A stretch of 57,606 bases of DNA from Gordonia desulfuricans NBRC 100010 (GTDB taxonomy: Bacteria; Actinomycetota; Actinomycetes; Mycobacteriales; Mycobacteriaceae): positions 1 through 57,606 of the forward strand of contig NZ_BCNF01000051.1 of assembly GCF_001485495.1 (NCBI RefSeq). The letters are read 5' to 3'. Shown here in pieces: positions 7,487 to 16,452 of the stretch (positions within the stretch are counted from its first letter, which is position 1; every line of letters begins with the position of its first letter). Position numbers and translations under genes: made by a program. The notes beneath the pieces are model-generated. The model made no database searches and was not told the origin of the DNA. It was given only the letters and a program-made list of their open reading frames with translations.

Positions 7487-8578
7487 GTGCCCCAGATCCC
7501 GAACCTCCGACCGGGAAGCCGCGGGATCGCCGCACGACGCGACCGACGGCCACTGCCGCACATCCCGGTACCGGTCGCGCGGGCGGTGGTCGACTGTGCG
7601 ATCTACATCGACGGGGTGCGCCAACCCGGTCGGATCGCCTACGCCGACGCCTTCCGCACGGTCCGCGACAGCGGCGAAGGCTTCGTCTGGCTGGGACTCC
7701 ATGCCCCCGACGACGACCAGATGACCGGTGTCGCCGAGGTTTTCGGTCTCCACGAGCTCGTCGTGGAAGATGCGGTGCACGCCCATCAGCGGCCGAAGCT
7801 CGAGATCTACGACGACATCCAGTTCCTCGTCCTGCGCACGGTCAAATATGTCGAGCACGACTCCATCGAGCAGGCCAGCGAGGTGGTCGAGACCGGCGAG
7901 ATCATGATCTTCGTCGGACCCGACTTCGTGATCACCGTCCGTCACGGCGACCACACCCATCTGTCGGGGGTCCGGCACCGGCTCGAGGAACGCCCCGAGC
8001 GGCTCCGTGAGGGTCCGACAACGGTGATGCATGCGATCAGCGACCTCGTCGTCGACAGCTATCTGGCCGTGAGCGAGAAGATGGAGGACGACATCCTCGA
8101 CATCGAACGTGCGGTGTTCGGGGCGCAGAAGAACTGGCTCAACATCGAGCCGGTGTATCTGCTCAAACGCGAGGTGCTCGAGTTGCGCCGGGCGGTCACG
8201 CCTCTGGCCGGGCCGTTGTCGAGGATCACCGCCAACGGCAATGCGCTGGTGCCCAAGGAGGTTCGGCGCCACTTCCGTGACGTCGCCGATCACCTCGCCA
8301 CCGTGATCGAGCATGTGGTGGAGTACGACGAGTTGCTGAGCTCGCTGCTCGACGCCGCCGCGACCAAGGTGAGCATCCAGCAGAACGGCGACATGCGCAA
8401 GATCTCGGCATGGGTCGCGATCGGCGCCGTCCCGACCATGGTGGCCGGGCTGTACGGGATGAACTTCGAGTACATGCCCGGCTCCGACGACCGCCCCGGG
8501 TTCTTCATCGTGGTGGTCGCGCTGGTGCTCGCCTGCGTCGGACTGTGGGCGGTGTTCCGGCGTCACCACTGGCTGTGA
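7487..8578 (+). CDS. corA: CorA-type magnesium/cobalt channel
   Basis: A 363-residue pentameric divalent-cation channel of the CorA family. It has a long cytoplasmic N-domain, a coiled stalk helix, and two C-terminal membrane helices joined at the signature YGMNF (GMN = residues 324-326), ending with a basic tail RRHHWL. GTG 7487 is chosen over upstream codons because a -10 box lies 7 nt before it. It corresponds in position to Rv1239c, next to the lpqY-sug region in M. tuberculosis. The stop codon forms part of a terminator hairpin shared with the convergent gene. Confidence 0.95.
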   Translation: MPQIPNLRPGSRGIAARRDRRPLPHIPVPVARAVVDCAIYIDGVRQPGRIAYADAFRTVRDSGEGFVWLGLHAPDDDQMTGVAEVFGLHELVVEDAVHAHQRPKLEIYDDIQFLVLRTVKYVEHDSIEQASEVVETGEIMIFVGPDFVITVRHGDHTHLSGVRHRLEERPERLREGPTTVMHAISDLVVDSYLAVSEKMEDDILDIERAVFGAQKNWLNIEPVYLLKREVLELRRAVTPLAGPLSRITANGNALVPKEVRRHFRDVADHLATVIEHVVEYDELLSSLLDAAATKVSIQQNGDMRKISAWVAIGAVPTMVAGLYGMNFEYMPGSDDRPGFFIVVVALVLACVGLWAVFRRHHWL

Positions 8579-8594
8579 CGGCCGGGTCGTCACA
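8574..8594. terminator. Hairpin containing both convergent stop codons
   Basis: TGTGACG (8574-8580), a 7-nt loop, CGTCACA (8588-8594). The corA TGA and the opposite-strand stop both sit in the stem. Confidence 0.65.
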
Positions 8595-9165
8595 TGGTGG
8601 CGGGGCTGCGGTGCGGGTCGGTGACGTCGATACCCGCCTCGGACCACGCCTCCCGTAGTGCGTCAACACCTTTCAGACGCATCCAGGCCGCCTCGTTGGC
8701 GGTGATCGGAACCGCCCGCAGAAACCGGACGGGATCCATCGGATCGGGCAGCGAGAGTTGGCCCAGCACATCATCGTCGGTGATGAATGCGGTGAAAGGC
8801 GCACCGTCCCACAGCGGTTCACCGAGGTCGAGCAGCGCATCGGTACCCAGGATCAGACCCTCGACGGCCGGTGCCGCAGCCAGCGTCGCCATCCGGCGGT
8901 GCAGCCCCGGCAGGGCCACCCCGGCCTGCAGCCGCACCACGAGTTCGACGCGCGGTCCGCGCACCGGATCCGGGTTGAGATCCCCCGGGTCCGACATCGG
9001 GTGCCGAGCGCACCCCACCGTCACATAGGTGACCTCCGCATCGGCGGCGAAGCGCACCACGTCGATGGGCTCCACCCCCAGAAAGGTGACCGAGGCCCGC
9101 TGCGGTTGTCCGCCGAAGGACTCGACGAGGTGACTGTTGATCAGGTCGGTCACAGAAGCACTCAC
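8590..9165 (-). CDS. Suppressor-of-fused (SUFU) domain protein
   Basis: A 191-residue cytosolic protein that resembles bacterial SUFU-domain proteins: EPIDVVRFAADAEVTYVTVGCARHPM near residues 32-57 and the central PRVELVVRLQ strand fit that family. There is no signal peptide, membrane segment or catalytic motif. Bacterial SUFU proteins often act as immunity or binding modules, but no toxin gene is adjacent here, so no function is assigned. A -10 TACCGT (9177-9172) ends 6 nt before GTG 9165, suggesting a leaderless start. The divergent phosphoesterase promoter lies about 60 bp away. Confidence 0.75.
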   Translation of the reverse strand: MSASVTDLINSHLVESFGGQPQRASVTFLGVEPIDVVRFAADAEVTYVTVGCARHPMSDPGDLNPDPVRGPRVELVVRLQAGVALPGLHRRMATLAAAPAVEGLILGTDALLDLGEPLWDGAPFTAFITDDDVLGQLSLPDPMDPVRFLRAVPITANEAAWMRLKGVDALREAWSEAGIDVTDPHRSPATM

Positions 9166-9231
9166 GCGTCAACGGTAGCGTTTGCGGCCTCGACGTCGTG
9201 AACGAGCCGACCAGCAGCCCCGGGCACACGC

Positions 9232-9237
9232 TAGCCT
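9232..9237 (+). promoter_or_regulatory. -10 box TAGCCT of the phosphoesterase gene (leaderless)
   Basis: TAGCCT ends 6 nt before GTG 9244. Confidence 0.5.
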
Positions 9238-9243
9238 GGGACG

Positions 9244-9924
9244 GTGGTGAATGTCCTGGCCGTCGCGGACGAGGTGGTGGACTCGCTCACGCTCGGACGC
9301 GGGGCGATCGGACACCCCGACCTCGTCCTGGCTGCCGGTGACCTGCCGTTCGACTACCTCGAGACCCTGGCCACCGTCTACGACGTGCCGTGTGTCTTCG
9401 TTCCCGGCAACCACGACCGCGACCTGGGCGGATACCGTCGCGGACGCACCGGCTGGACGCGTGCGGGCATGCCGGCCACCTCCCCCGGCCCGGCCGGCGC
9501 GGTCAATGCCGACGGGCGGACGGTGACGGTGGCGGGACTGCGGATCAGCGGGCTCGGGGGCAGCCCGCGCTACAGCGACGGACCGAATCAGTACAGCGAG
9601 TCACGCCAGCGCATGCGGTCGTGGGGACTGCGGCTGCGCCCACGCACCGCACGCCCGCACATCCTGCTGACCCACGCCCCCGCCCGTGGGGTCGGCGACG
9701 CCGACGACCGCCCGCATCGCGGATTCGCCTGCTACCACGGCCTCGTCGCCCATCTGCGGCCGACACTGCTGATCCACGGACACATCCACCCCTACGGCGC
9801 ACATCCCGCCGACCGGCCCATCGGCACCGGCACCGTGTCGATGAACGTCGTCGGATACTGCCAGTTCGAGATCGACCCCGCCACCGGCGACGTCGAGGTG
9901 ATGAGGCGCAGACATGGCGCGTGA
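9244..9924 (+). CDS. Metallophosphoesterase
   Basis: A 226-residue calcineurin-like phosphoesterase, probably a two-metal phosphohydrolase. Visible metal motifs are GD (AAGDLP, near 31), GNHD near 54-57, THAP near 142-145 and GHIH near 179-182. The first motif is weak: VADEVVD replaces the usual DxH, so one metal ligand may differ. The GTG at 9244 follows a -10 by 6 nt. The 3' end overlaps the next gene by 11 nt, so the two are coupled. The substrate (nucleotide, protein or lipid) cannot be inferred. Confidence 0.85.
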   Translation: MVNVLAVADEVVDSLTLGRGAIGHPDLVLAAGDLPFDYLETLATVYDVPCVFVPGNHDRDLGGYRRGRTGWTRAGMPATSPGPAGAVNADGRTVTVAGLRISGLGGSPRYSDGPNQYSESRQRMRSWGLRLRPRTARPHILLTHAPARGVGDADDRPHRGFACYHGLVAHLRPTLLIHGHIHPYGAHPADRPIGTGTVSMNVVGYCQFEIDPATGDVEVMRRRHGA

Positions 9925-10768
9925 CACCGGTTTTCCCGACGCCGACGCCGAGAACGACTTCCAGCGCATGCGGCGGCATGCCGAACTGGCCCGCCTCACC
10001 CAGTGGTTCACCCGCCAACCCGCCGACGTCAACACCATCCTGCCCTTCGACGAGGTCGTCGCCGCCCTCGGCCGCACCGGTGAGACCGCCCTCGGCCTGT
10101 TGCCGGTGGAGGTCTCCTCGATCGTCGGAAGCGTGGACCGCACAAAGGATTTCGACAGGTACTTCCGCCCCACGTCCTCACGGATCCGGGAACGGTGGCA
10201 GCGCCTGGCGGCGGCCCAGCGGCGCGGCGAGTCGGTGCCCCCGGTGCGGCTCTACCGGATCGGGACGATGCACTTCGTGATCGACGGACACCACCGGATC
10301 TCGATCGCCATCGCCCGGCACCTGCACACCATCGACGCCTACGTCACCGAGATCCACACGCGGATCTCACCGGAGGGCATCAACGTGACCGGCGACCTGA
10401 TCCTCAAGGACCACCGCCGGCTGTTCCTCACCCGGGTGCCGCTGCCCACCGCGCAGGCGGAGGTGATCCGCTTCGGCGACCCGTTCGACTACGCCGAACT
10501 CGCCGAATGCGTGGAGGCGTGGGGGTTTCGTGCCGCCCAGGAGATCGGCGAGTTCATCAGCCGCACCGATGTGGCGCGCCGCTGGTTCGGCGAGGAGTTC
10601 CTCCCGGTGGTGCGCATGGCCCGGCGCGCGAACGTCCGGCCCGACCTCACCAGCGACTCCGAGCTGTACCTGTGGCTCGCCTGCGAACGCTACCGGCTGG
10701 TGCGCAAACACATCTGGGACGACGCGATCATCGACGAACTCCGCGACCACCCGCCACGCCGCCGCTGA
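9914..10768 (+). CDS. ParB/sulfiredoxin-fold domain protein
   Basis: A 284-residue protein with a ParB-N/Srx-like core at about residues 108-135: VPPVRLYRIGTMHFVIDGHH then RISIAIARHL. The DGHHR signature is the ParB/Srx phosphate-binding loop. No helix-turn-helix or dimerisation domain of a true partition ParB is seen, so it is unlikely to be a segregation protein despite database names. ParB-fold proteins can be CTPases, nucleases or ATP-using enzymes. Overlap with the phosphoesterase suggests a shared pathway. The stop TGA is the first part of a terminator stem. Confidence 0.75.
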   Translation: MARDTGFPDADAENDFQRMRRHAELARLTQWFTRQPADVNTILPFDEVVAALGRTGETALGLLPVEVSSIVGSVDRTKDFDRYFRPTSSRIRERWQRLAAAQRRGESVPPVRLYRIGTMHFVIDGHHRISIAIARHLHTIDAYVTEIHTRISPEGINVTGDLILKDHRRLFLTRVPLPTAQAEVIRFGDPFDYAELAECVEAWGFRAAQEIGEFISRTDVARRWFGEEFLPVVRMARRANVRPDLTSDSELYLWLACERYRLVRKHIWDDAIIDELRDHPPRRR

Positions 10769-10816
10769 ACGGTCCCCGGTACCGCCCGTCACGGCCGGCG
10801 CCGGGGACACCGTTCA
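10766..10816. terminator. Shared terminator between convergent genes
   Basis: TGAACGGT and CCCCGG (10766-10779, with one unpaired base aside) pair with CCGGGG and ACCGTTCA (10801-10816). The ParB-like stop and the sugC stop are both inside the stem. Confidence 0.7.
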
Positions 10817-11983
10817 GCGCAGGTTCAGGCCCGACTCCTGGTCGAAGACCGCGACCTTGGCCGGGTCGAACCACAGCTCGGCGCGCGTCCCCCGACGCAC
10901 CTGCGATTCCGGCGAGAGTCGCGCGATCATCTGTCCCCCACCGAGGTCGGCACCCGACTCCGCCGACAACTCGGCCAGCGCATCGTTGGCCGAGCGGGCC
11001 GACCCGATCGTGAAGTAGGCGTAGTTGTCCGATCCCATCGACTCGAGGACGTCGACGTCGGCGTCGAAACTCTTTCCCCGCGAACGGGTGTCGGCATCGA
11101 GGAGCGCCGCGTCCTCGAGATGCTCGGGGCGGATGCCGATCAGCACATGACCATTGCTGTGCACCGCCGACGCCTTTGCGGTGACCGACTGGTGATCGTG
11201 CAGCGGGATGGTGCCGATCGGGGTCGAGATCCCCTGCGCTCCCAGCGTTCCGGGCAGAAAGTTCATCGCCGGGGAGCCGATGAACCCGGCCACGAACACA
11301 TTGGCGGGCTGGTTGTAGAGCTCCTGCGGGGTACCGATCTGCTGCACGTGGCCCGAACGCATCACCACGACCCGATCGCCGAGCGTCATCGCCTCGGTCT
11401 GGTCGTGGGTCACATACACCGTCGTGGTGCCCAGACGTGCCTGCAGACGGGCGATCTCGGCGCGCATCTGCACGCGCAGCTTGGCGTCGAGATTCGACAG
11501 CGGCTCGTCCATCAGGAACGCCTTGGGCGAGCGGACGATCGCCCGGCCCATCGCCACGCGCTGACGCTGACCACCGGACAGGTTGGCGGGCTTGCGATCC
11601 AGGTACGGTCCGAGGTCGAGAATCCGCGCGGCCTCGTCGACCTTGGTCCGGATCTCGTCCTTGGGCAGCTTGGCGAGGGTGAGCGGGAAGGCGATGTTGT
11701 CGCGCACCGACATGTGCGGGTAGAGCGCGTAGCTCTGGAACACCATCGCGATGTCGCGGTCCTTGGGTGCGCGCTCGTTGACCCGTTGCCCCGCGATCCG
11801 CAGCTCACCGTCGGTGATGTCCTCCAGGCCGGCGATCATGTTGAGCGTGGTGGACTTTCCGCACCCGGAGGGCCCGACCAGGATGATGAACTCGCCGTCG
11901 GCGATCTCGACGTTCACGCCGTGTACCGCGGTCGAACCGTCGGGGTACTGCTTGGTGACATTGTCCAGGACGATATCTGCCAT
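10814..11983 (-). CDS. sugC: Trehalose ABC importer ATPase SugC
   Basis: A 389-residue ABC ATPase of the sugar-importer (MalK/UgpC) class that powers the LpqY-SugAB trehalose permease. Walker [10 protein letters not shown] is at residues 37-45, the signature LSGGQRQRV is near 135, Walker B AFLMDEP follows, and the switch His is in [14 protein letters not shown]-type regulatory domain fills the last 140 residues ([10 protein letters not shown]). It is the last gene of lpqY-sugA-sugB-sugC, 4 nt after sugB. In mycobacteria this system recycles trehalose released by mycolyl transfer, which fits a mycolate-bearing host. Confidence 0.95.
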   Translation of the reverse strand: MADIVLDNVTKQYPDGSTAVHGVNVEIADGEFIILVGPSGCGKSTTLNMIAGLEDITDGELRIAGQRVNERAPKDRDIAMVFQSYALYPHMSVRDNIAFPLTLAKLPKDEIRTKVDEAARILDLGPYLDRKPANLSGGQRQRVAMGRAIVRSPKAFLMDEPLSNLDAKLRVQMRAEIARLQARLGTTTVYVTHDQTEAMTLGDRVVVMRSGHVQQIGTPQELYNQPANVFVAGFIGSPAMNFLPGTLGAQGISTPIGTIPLHDHQSVTAKASAVHSNGHVLIGIRPEHLEDAALLDADTRSRGKSFDADVDVLESMGSDNYAYFTIGSARSANDALAELSAESGADLGGGQMIARLSPESQVRRGTRAELWFDPAKVAVFDQESGLNLR

Positions 11984-11987
11984 GGGG

Positions 11988-12818
11988 TTATCCCTTCACC
12001 GCACCGGAGGTCAGCCCGGCGACGATTCGACGTTGGAAGAAGAGCACGAAGATGATGATCGGAATGGTGATGACGACGGCGGCCGCCGCGATCGACCCGG
12101 TCGGTTCCTCGAATTGGGTGCTGCCGGTGAAGTTCGCGATCGCCACCGGGGCGGTGATGGCCCGCTCGGTCGACGTCAGCGACAGGGCGAGCAGCAGGTC
12201 GTTCCAGGCGAAGATGAACACCAGGATCGCCGCGGTCACCACACCCGGCGCCGCCAGCGGTGCGATCACCTTGCGGAACGCCTGCCACGGTGTGGCGCCG
12301 TCCATCTTGGCGGCCTTCTCCAGCTCCCACGGGATCTCCCGGAAGAACGCCGAGAGCGTGTAGATCGCCAGCGGCAGCGCAAAGGTGATGTACGGCAGGA
12401 TCAGACCGGCCCACGTGTCGAACAGCCCGATCCGGCGCTCGATGTTGAACAGCGGGGTGACCAGCGAGATCTGCGGGAACATCGCGATCAGCAGAGCCGC
12501 ACCGATCAGCAGCCGCGTACCCGGGAAGTCCAGGCGCGCGACCGCATAGGCGGCCATCGTGCCGAGGATCACCGCGATCACGGTGGTGATCAGCCCGATC
12601 CCGATCGAGTTGATCAGGGCGCTGGTGAAGGCACTCGTGGAGAAGATGCCGGAGTAGTTCTCCAGCGTCCACTCCCGCGGGAAGAAGTTGCCGTCGGTGA
12701 CGCTCGACGGCGGCTTGAACGACAGGCTGAGGATCCACAGCAGCGGGATGATCGCGTACAGGACGACCAGGATGTTGGCGATCGCCCACCAGAACTTGGA
12801 CTTGACGCTGTGTGCCAC
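11988..12818 (-). CDS. sugB: Trehalose ABC importer permease SugB
   Basis: A 276-residue inner-membrane permease of the MalG class with six predicted helices. The coupling loop EAA motif for SugC is [26 protein letters not shown] near residues 165-190. It begins GTG 12818, 6 nt after sugA, and ends 4 nt before sugC, so all are one transcript. Family and order match M. tuberculosis Rv1237. Nothing is missing or broken. Confidence 0.95.
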   Translation of the reverse strand: MAHSVKSKFWWAIANILVVLYAIIPLLWILSLSFKPPSSVTDGNFFPREWTLENYSGIFSTSAFTSALINSIGIGLITTVIAVILGTMAAYAVARLDFPGTRLLIGAALLIAMFPQISLVTPLFNIERRIGLFDTWAGLILPYITFALPLAIYTLSAFFREIPWELEKAAKMDGATPWQAFRKVIAPLAAPGVVTAAILVFIFAWNDLLLALSLTSTERAITAPVAIANFTGSTQFEEPTGSIAAAAVVITIPIIIFVLFFQRRIVAGLTSGAVKG

Positions 12819-12824
12819 CGGGCC

Positions 12825-14102
12825 CTACCTCCCCTCGGAATCGGAACCCGGCGCGGCGGTGCCGAATACCTTGATGAAGATGAACGCGATGATCGCGACG
12901 CAGATGAAGATCAGGATCGAGATCGCCGATCCCACGCCGAGATTGAACGCCTTGAACAGGTTGTCGTAGCCGAGCATCGAGACCGAGTACGTGTTGTTGG
13001 AACCCCTGGTGAGCACGTAGATGTTGTCGAACACCCGGAATGCGTCGAGGGTGCGGAACAGCAGCGCGACCAGGATCGCCGGCTTCATCAGCGGAAGGAT
13101 GATGCGCCACAGGCGCGTCCACGCCCCGGCACCGTCGACCTGGGCGGCCTTGAGTAGATCGTCGGGCACCAGGGCCAGACCGGCCAGCAACAGCAGCGCC
13201 ATGAACGGGGTGGTCTTCCACACCTCGGCGAGCACGATGATCGCCAGCGACGGCCACTGTTCGGTCAGTGGCGCGCTGCCGTCGGGCAGCAGGTTCGCGA
13301 GATAGCCGGTGCCCGGGGTCCAGGCGTAGTACCACGAGAACGCCGCGGCGACGGTCACGATGCCGTACGGGATGAGCACCACGGTACGAATCGTGCCGCG
13401 GCCGAACAGGGTTCGATGCATGACGAGTGCGATCGCCATACCCAGGACGAACTCGATGATCACCGACACCACCGTGATACCCACGGTGACACCGAATGCC
13501 GTCCACCAGTATCCGTCACTCAGCACGGTGCCGTAGTTGGAGAACCAGACGAACTCGCGTTCACCCGGCGCCGACAGGCTCGCCTTGTTCAGCGACAGCC
13601 AGACCGCGTAGACGATCGGATAGCCGGTGACCAGCGCCATCATCAGGACCGCGGGCAGGACCAGCCAGAACGCCAGTCGCCGTTCGGCTTTCTTGCCCTC
13701 GCTCAGCCGCGCCGGCTTGCGCTCGGGCTCCGGTTGCGGGGCCACCGCGGTGGCGACTCCCGCGGGCGCGGGGGCCGGTGCCCACCGGTCGTCCCCGCCG
13801 GCGGCACCCGCCGGTGCGATCTCCGCGGGTCGGGTCACCTTGCCGAGATCGGCCACGGGATCTCCGGTGCCGCGGCCGGCGGGACCCGAACCGCCCGGGT
13901 CGTCGGGGGCCTTCCAGATCTCCGAATGCACCGTGGGACCGAAGGTGTGCGGTTGCGTCACGTCCAGACCACGGTCATCCGACGGCTGACGCCCGGAACC
14001 CGGCCCGGCGTCGGGCATGGAATGCCGTCCGCGACGCGGGTTCTCGTCGTCGTTGCCCCCGGTGGCGGAATTGTCGCCGGTCGTGGGATTGTCACCGGTC
14101 AT
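12825..14102 (-). CDS. sugA: Trehalose ABC importer permease SugA
   Basis: A 425-residue permease of the MalF class. The membrane part (from AFWLVLPAVLMMALVTGYPI, near residue 135) has six helices and the EAA loop KAAQVDGAGAWTRLWRIILP. It is preceded by about 130 residues of Gly/Pro/Ala/Asp-rich, probably disordered sequence that the ~307-residue M. tuberculosis protein lacks. ATG 14102 overlaps the lpqY stop as ATGA, which argues that the extension is really translated. An internal start, closer to the first helix, cannot be excluded. Confidence 0.92.
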   Translation of the reverse strand: MTGDNPTTGDNSATGGNDDENPRRGRHSMPDAGPGSGRQPSDDRGLDVTQPHTFGPTVHSEIWKAPDDPGGSGPAGRGTGDPVADLGKVTRPAEIAPAGAAGGDDRWAPAPAPAGVATAVAPQPEPERKPARLSEGKKAERRLAFWLVLPAVLMMALVTGYPIVYAVWLSLNKASLSAPGEREFVWFSNYGTVLSDGYWWTAFGVTVGITVVSVIIEFVLGMAIALVMHRTLFGRGTIRTVVLIPYGIVTVAAAFSWYYAWTPGTGYLANLLPDGSAPLTEQWPSLAIIVLAEVWKTTPFMALLLLAGLALVPDDLLKAAQVDGAGAWTRLWRIILPLMKPAILVALLFRTLDAFRVFDNIYVLTRGSNNTYSVSMLGYDNLFKAFNLGVGSAISILIFICVAIIAFIFIKVFGTAAPGSDSEGR

Positions 14103-15574
14103 GGGATGAGCCCCTCCCCGTTGATCGCCTTGCGGACGGCGTCGGCCAGCTGATCGACGAGCACCTCGGGATCCCAGGCGCCGACGGGCGAGAGCTTGGC
14201 CTGCACCAGCGTCGAGATCGCCTGATAGTCGGGTGACTTCGGGCGTGACACGGCGTGACCGGCCTCCAGCTGCTGCCTGATGAGATCGCTCATCGGGTAC
14301 GTCGCCTTGAACTCCTGGTCGTCGTAGAGCTCCCGGTTCACCGGCGGTGTCCCCGCGTTGATCGCATAGTACTTCTGCGCGGTCTGGCTGGTGATGCACG
14401 CCGCCGCCCTGAAGGCGAGGTCGCGCTGTTTGGACGTGCTGGCCACCGCGATGTTCAGACCGCCGATCGTACTGCGGGCCTGCATCGTCGGGCTCACACC
14501 GGGATAGGCGGCGAAGTCGAACTTCTCCCGGATCTTGGCGTTGATCGGAGCGAGCTGACGCAACTGCTCGACGGTCGGCGGGTTGTCCAGACCCGACAGG
14601 AAGTCCTTGTACTGACCGAGGTCGGTCAGGAAGGGCACACTGCCCGCGGCACCGTTCTCACGGATGCCGCTGAACACGAAGGGCCAGTTGACCTCATAGA
14701 TCGCCTTGCCGCTCTCCATCCCGAGGCGTGCCGCGCCCTCGTCGGAGTTGGTCAGCGACGGGTCGTGACCGGGCGCGGTCGCGATCTGCTTCATCACCGT
14801 CAGCGCCTTGACCGTCGCCGCGCGATGCTCGGGGGTGTCGTCGAGCGTCACCTTGTTCGGGTCCTCGGGATCGACGACCTGCCCGCCGGCACTGGCCAGC
14901 ACCGAGTTGAACCACACCATCAGGCCCTCGTACTGACGGCCCTGCACCATGATCCAGGTCGGTCCGCCCGTGGCGCCGCTCTTCGCGGCGTCGGCGAGCA
15001 TGGCGTCCCACGTGGATGCCGGCGCCCGCTGCCCGAGGTCACGCACGACGTCCTTGCGGTACCAGAGCAACTGCGTGTTGGTCCAGATCGGGATCGCGTA
15101 CAGGTGCTGACGATCGTCGGAGGGAGTGCGCCACAACGCGGTGTCGAGCGGACCACCGAGCGTGGACCGGGTGACCTCGGCGGCGAGATCCTCGGGTACC
15201 GGCACCAGCCAGCCCGCATCGGCGAACTCGGCGGTCCACACCACGTCCATGCCCATCAGGTCCAGGCTGTGGTCGTTGCCGGCCAGCCGCCGGGCGAGCT
15301 GCAGACGCTGGTCGTCTGCGCCCTTGGGCAGGGAGGTGGTGACGATCCGGTATTCACCGTTGGACTCTGCCGAACACTTGTCGGCCTGCGCCGCGATCGA
15401 ATCCGCACCGTCGGCAGGCGGATACAGGTGCAGGACCCCCTCCTCGTAGCCCGAACCGCAGGCCGAGACCACCGGAATCGCCACGGCCAGCGCCGCGGCG
15501 GCGACGAGTGCCTTTCTCTTCAGCCCCCGAACCGGTTGCCGACTCCGACCAGCAATGCCCGTCCTTCGCCGCAC
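14099..15574 (-). CDS. lpqY: Trehalose-binding lipoprotein LpqY
   Basis: A 491-residue substrate-binding lipoprotein, first gene of the trehalose importer operon. The signal peptide KRKALVAAAALAVAIPVVSAC carries a VSAC lipobox. The mature part has the extracellular solute-binding family 1 fold. GTG 15574 is chosen because GAGGAGG stands 4 nt upstream; the frame stays open to 15631 but the extra residues are cysteine-rich and precede the RBS. A -35/-10 pair lies about 70 bp upstream. The stop overlaps sugA by 4 nt. Confidence 0.93.
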   Translation of the reverse strand: MRRRTGIAGRSRQPVRGLKRKALVAAAALAVAIPVVSACGSGYEEGVLHLYPPADGADSIAAQADKCSAESNGEYRIVTTSLPKGADDQRLQLARRLAGNDHSLDLMGMDVVWTAEFADAGWLVPVPEDLAAEVTRSTLGGPLDTALWRTPSDDRQHLYAIPIWTNTQLLWYRKDVVRDLGQRAPASTWDAMLADAAKSGATGGPTWIMVQGRQYEGLMVWFNSVLASAGGQVVDPEDPNKVTLDDTPEHRAATVKALTVMKQIATAPGHDPSLTNSDEGAARLGMESGKAIYEVNWPFVFSGIRENGAAGSVPFLTDLGQYKDFLSGLDNPPTVEQLRQLAPINAKIREKFDFAAYPGVSPTMQARSTIGGLNIAVASTSKQRDLAFRAAACITSQTAQKYYAINAGTPPVNRELYDDQEFKATYPMSDLIRQQLEAGHAVSRPKSPDYQAISTLVQAKLSPVGAWDPEVLVDQLADAVRKAINGEGLIP

Positions 15575-15644
15575 GCAGCCTCCTCGATGTCGTGGATCTC
15601 GGGGGCAGGCGTCGAACACACGCCCCCGCAATCGTCTGGAGGTT

Positions 15645-15674
15645 ACGCTAGACCCAGGCCCGTGTGACGATCAA
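15645..15674 (-). promoter_or_regulatory. Promoter of lpqY-sugABC
   Basis: On the minus strand, -35 TTGATC (15674-15669), 18-nt spacer, -10 TAGCGT (15650-15645). Start is expected near 15638, giving a ~63-nt leader that ends in GAGGAGG. Confidence 0.6.
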
Positions 15675-15769
15675 CACAATCGGGATGAACGTGCCATTTC
15701 GCGGCCGATCGTGACGTGCCCGTGTTGTTCGGTTCGGGGTTGCCACATCGGGGATTCGGCATCGTGGTG

Positions 15770-15800
15770 CACCGGTACCGTCGCCATCCGGGTACCGGTG
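15770..15800. terminator. Hairpin after the stress-protein gene
   Basis: CACCGGTACC (15770-15779) pairs exactly with 15791-15800 around an 11-nt loop. It lies between the stress-protein stop and the lpqY promoter, both on the minus strand. The rest of the 356-bp gap (15575-15930) holds only the lpqY leader and promoter; no small gene is convincing. Confidence 0.55.
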
Positions 15801-15930
15801 TGATCCCCGCCTCGTCCGGGCCGGACAGGGCCCACGGGTACCCGGTGTGATGGGTGCCACCGGCGATCCGAGAACGTTGCGGCCCCGGCGATCTGCACTC
15901 GACCCGCGGACGTTCAGGGGTCGAGGCGAC

Positions 15931-16419
15931 TCAGGGGTTGAGACGGGCGAGCATGTCGCGGGCCTTCTCCGCACTCTTGGGATCGCAGAGGACGTCGTAA
16001 CGCCCGGCGACCAGCTGCATGGTGGAGGCGAAGTCGCGCTGACCGCGGGTCGCCGCGTACGGGATGGTGGCCGAGATCAGGCCGAAGACGATGCCGCCGA
16101 CCAGGCCGAAGAGGATGGGTACCAACGGGTTTCCGGTGACGACCAGGGACACCAGCAGACCGAAGAACAGGCCCAGCCATGCGCCCGAGACGATGCCGCC
16201 GCCGATCACCTTGCCCCACGTGAGACGACCGATCACACGCTCCACCTGCATCAGGTCGACGCCGACGATGGTGACGTCCTCGACGGTGAAGTGCTCGTCG
16301 GACAGGTAGTCGACCGCGCGCTGCGCCTCGGCGTAGGTCGTGTACGAACCGATCGGCCAGCCCTTCGGTGGCGTCGGCAGACCCGGCGTCTGACGCGACG
16401 GCTGCATCGGGTTGCTCAC
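15931..16419 (-). CDS. General stress protein YflT-like membrane protein (Rv1234-like)
   Basis: A 162-residue protein. The N-terminal YflT-type domain (GSYTTYAEAQRAVDYLSDEHFTVEDVTIVG, residues about 23-53) is followed by two glycine-rich membrane helices (near 75-95 and 100-122) and a short cytosolic tail. Families of this kind are named for heat or stress induction; no biochemical role is known. GTG 16419 has GGGAGG 8 nt upstream. Gene and position match Rv1234, between lpqY and the MgtE-N gene. The divergent promoter region is only 33 bp long. Confidence 0.82.
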   Translation of the reverse strand: MSNPMQPSRQTPGLPTPPKGWPIGSYTTYAEAQRAVDYLSDEHFTVEDVTIVGVDLMQVERVIGRLTWGKVIGGGIVSGAWLGLFFGLLVSLVVTGNPLVPILFGLVGGIVFGLISATIPYAATRGQRDFASTMQLVAGRYDVLCDPKSAEKARDMLARLNP

Positions 16420-16439
16420 TGTTCTGTCCTCCCAGTCAC

Positions 16440-16445
16440 TACCCT
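16440..16445 (+). promoter_or_regulatory. -10 box TACCCT of the MgtE-N gene (leaderless)
   Basis: TACCCT ends 7 nt before ATG 16453. Confidence 0.5.
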
Positions 16446-16452
16446 TGCTCTC

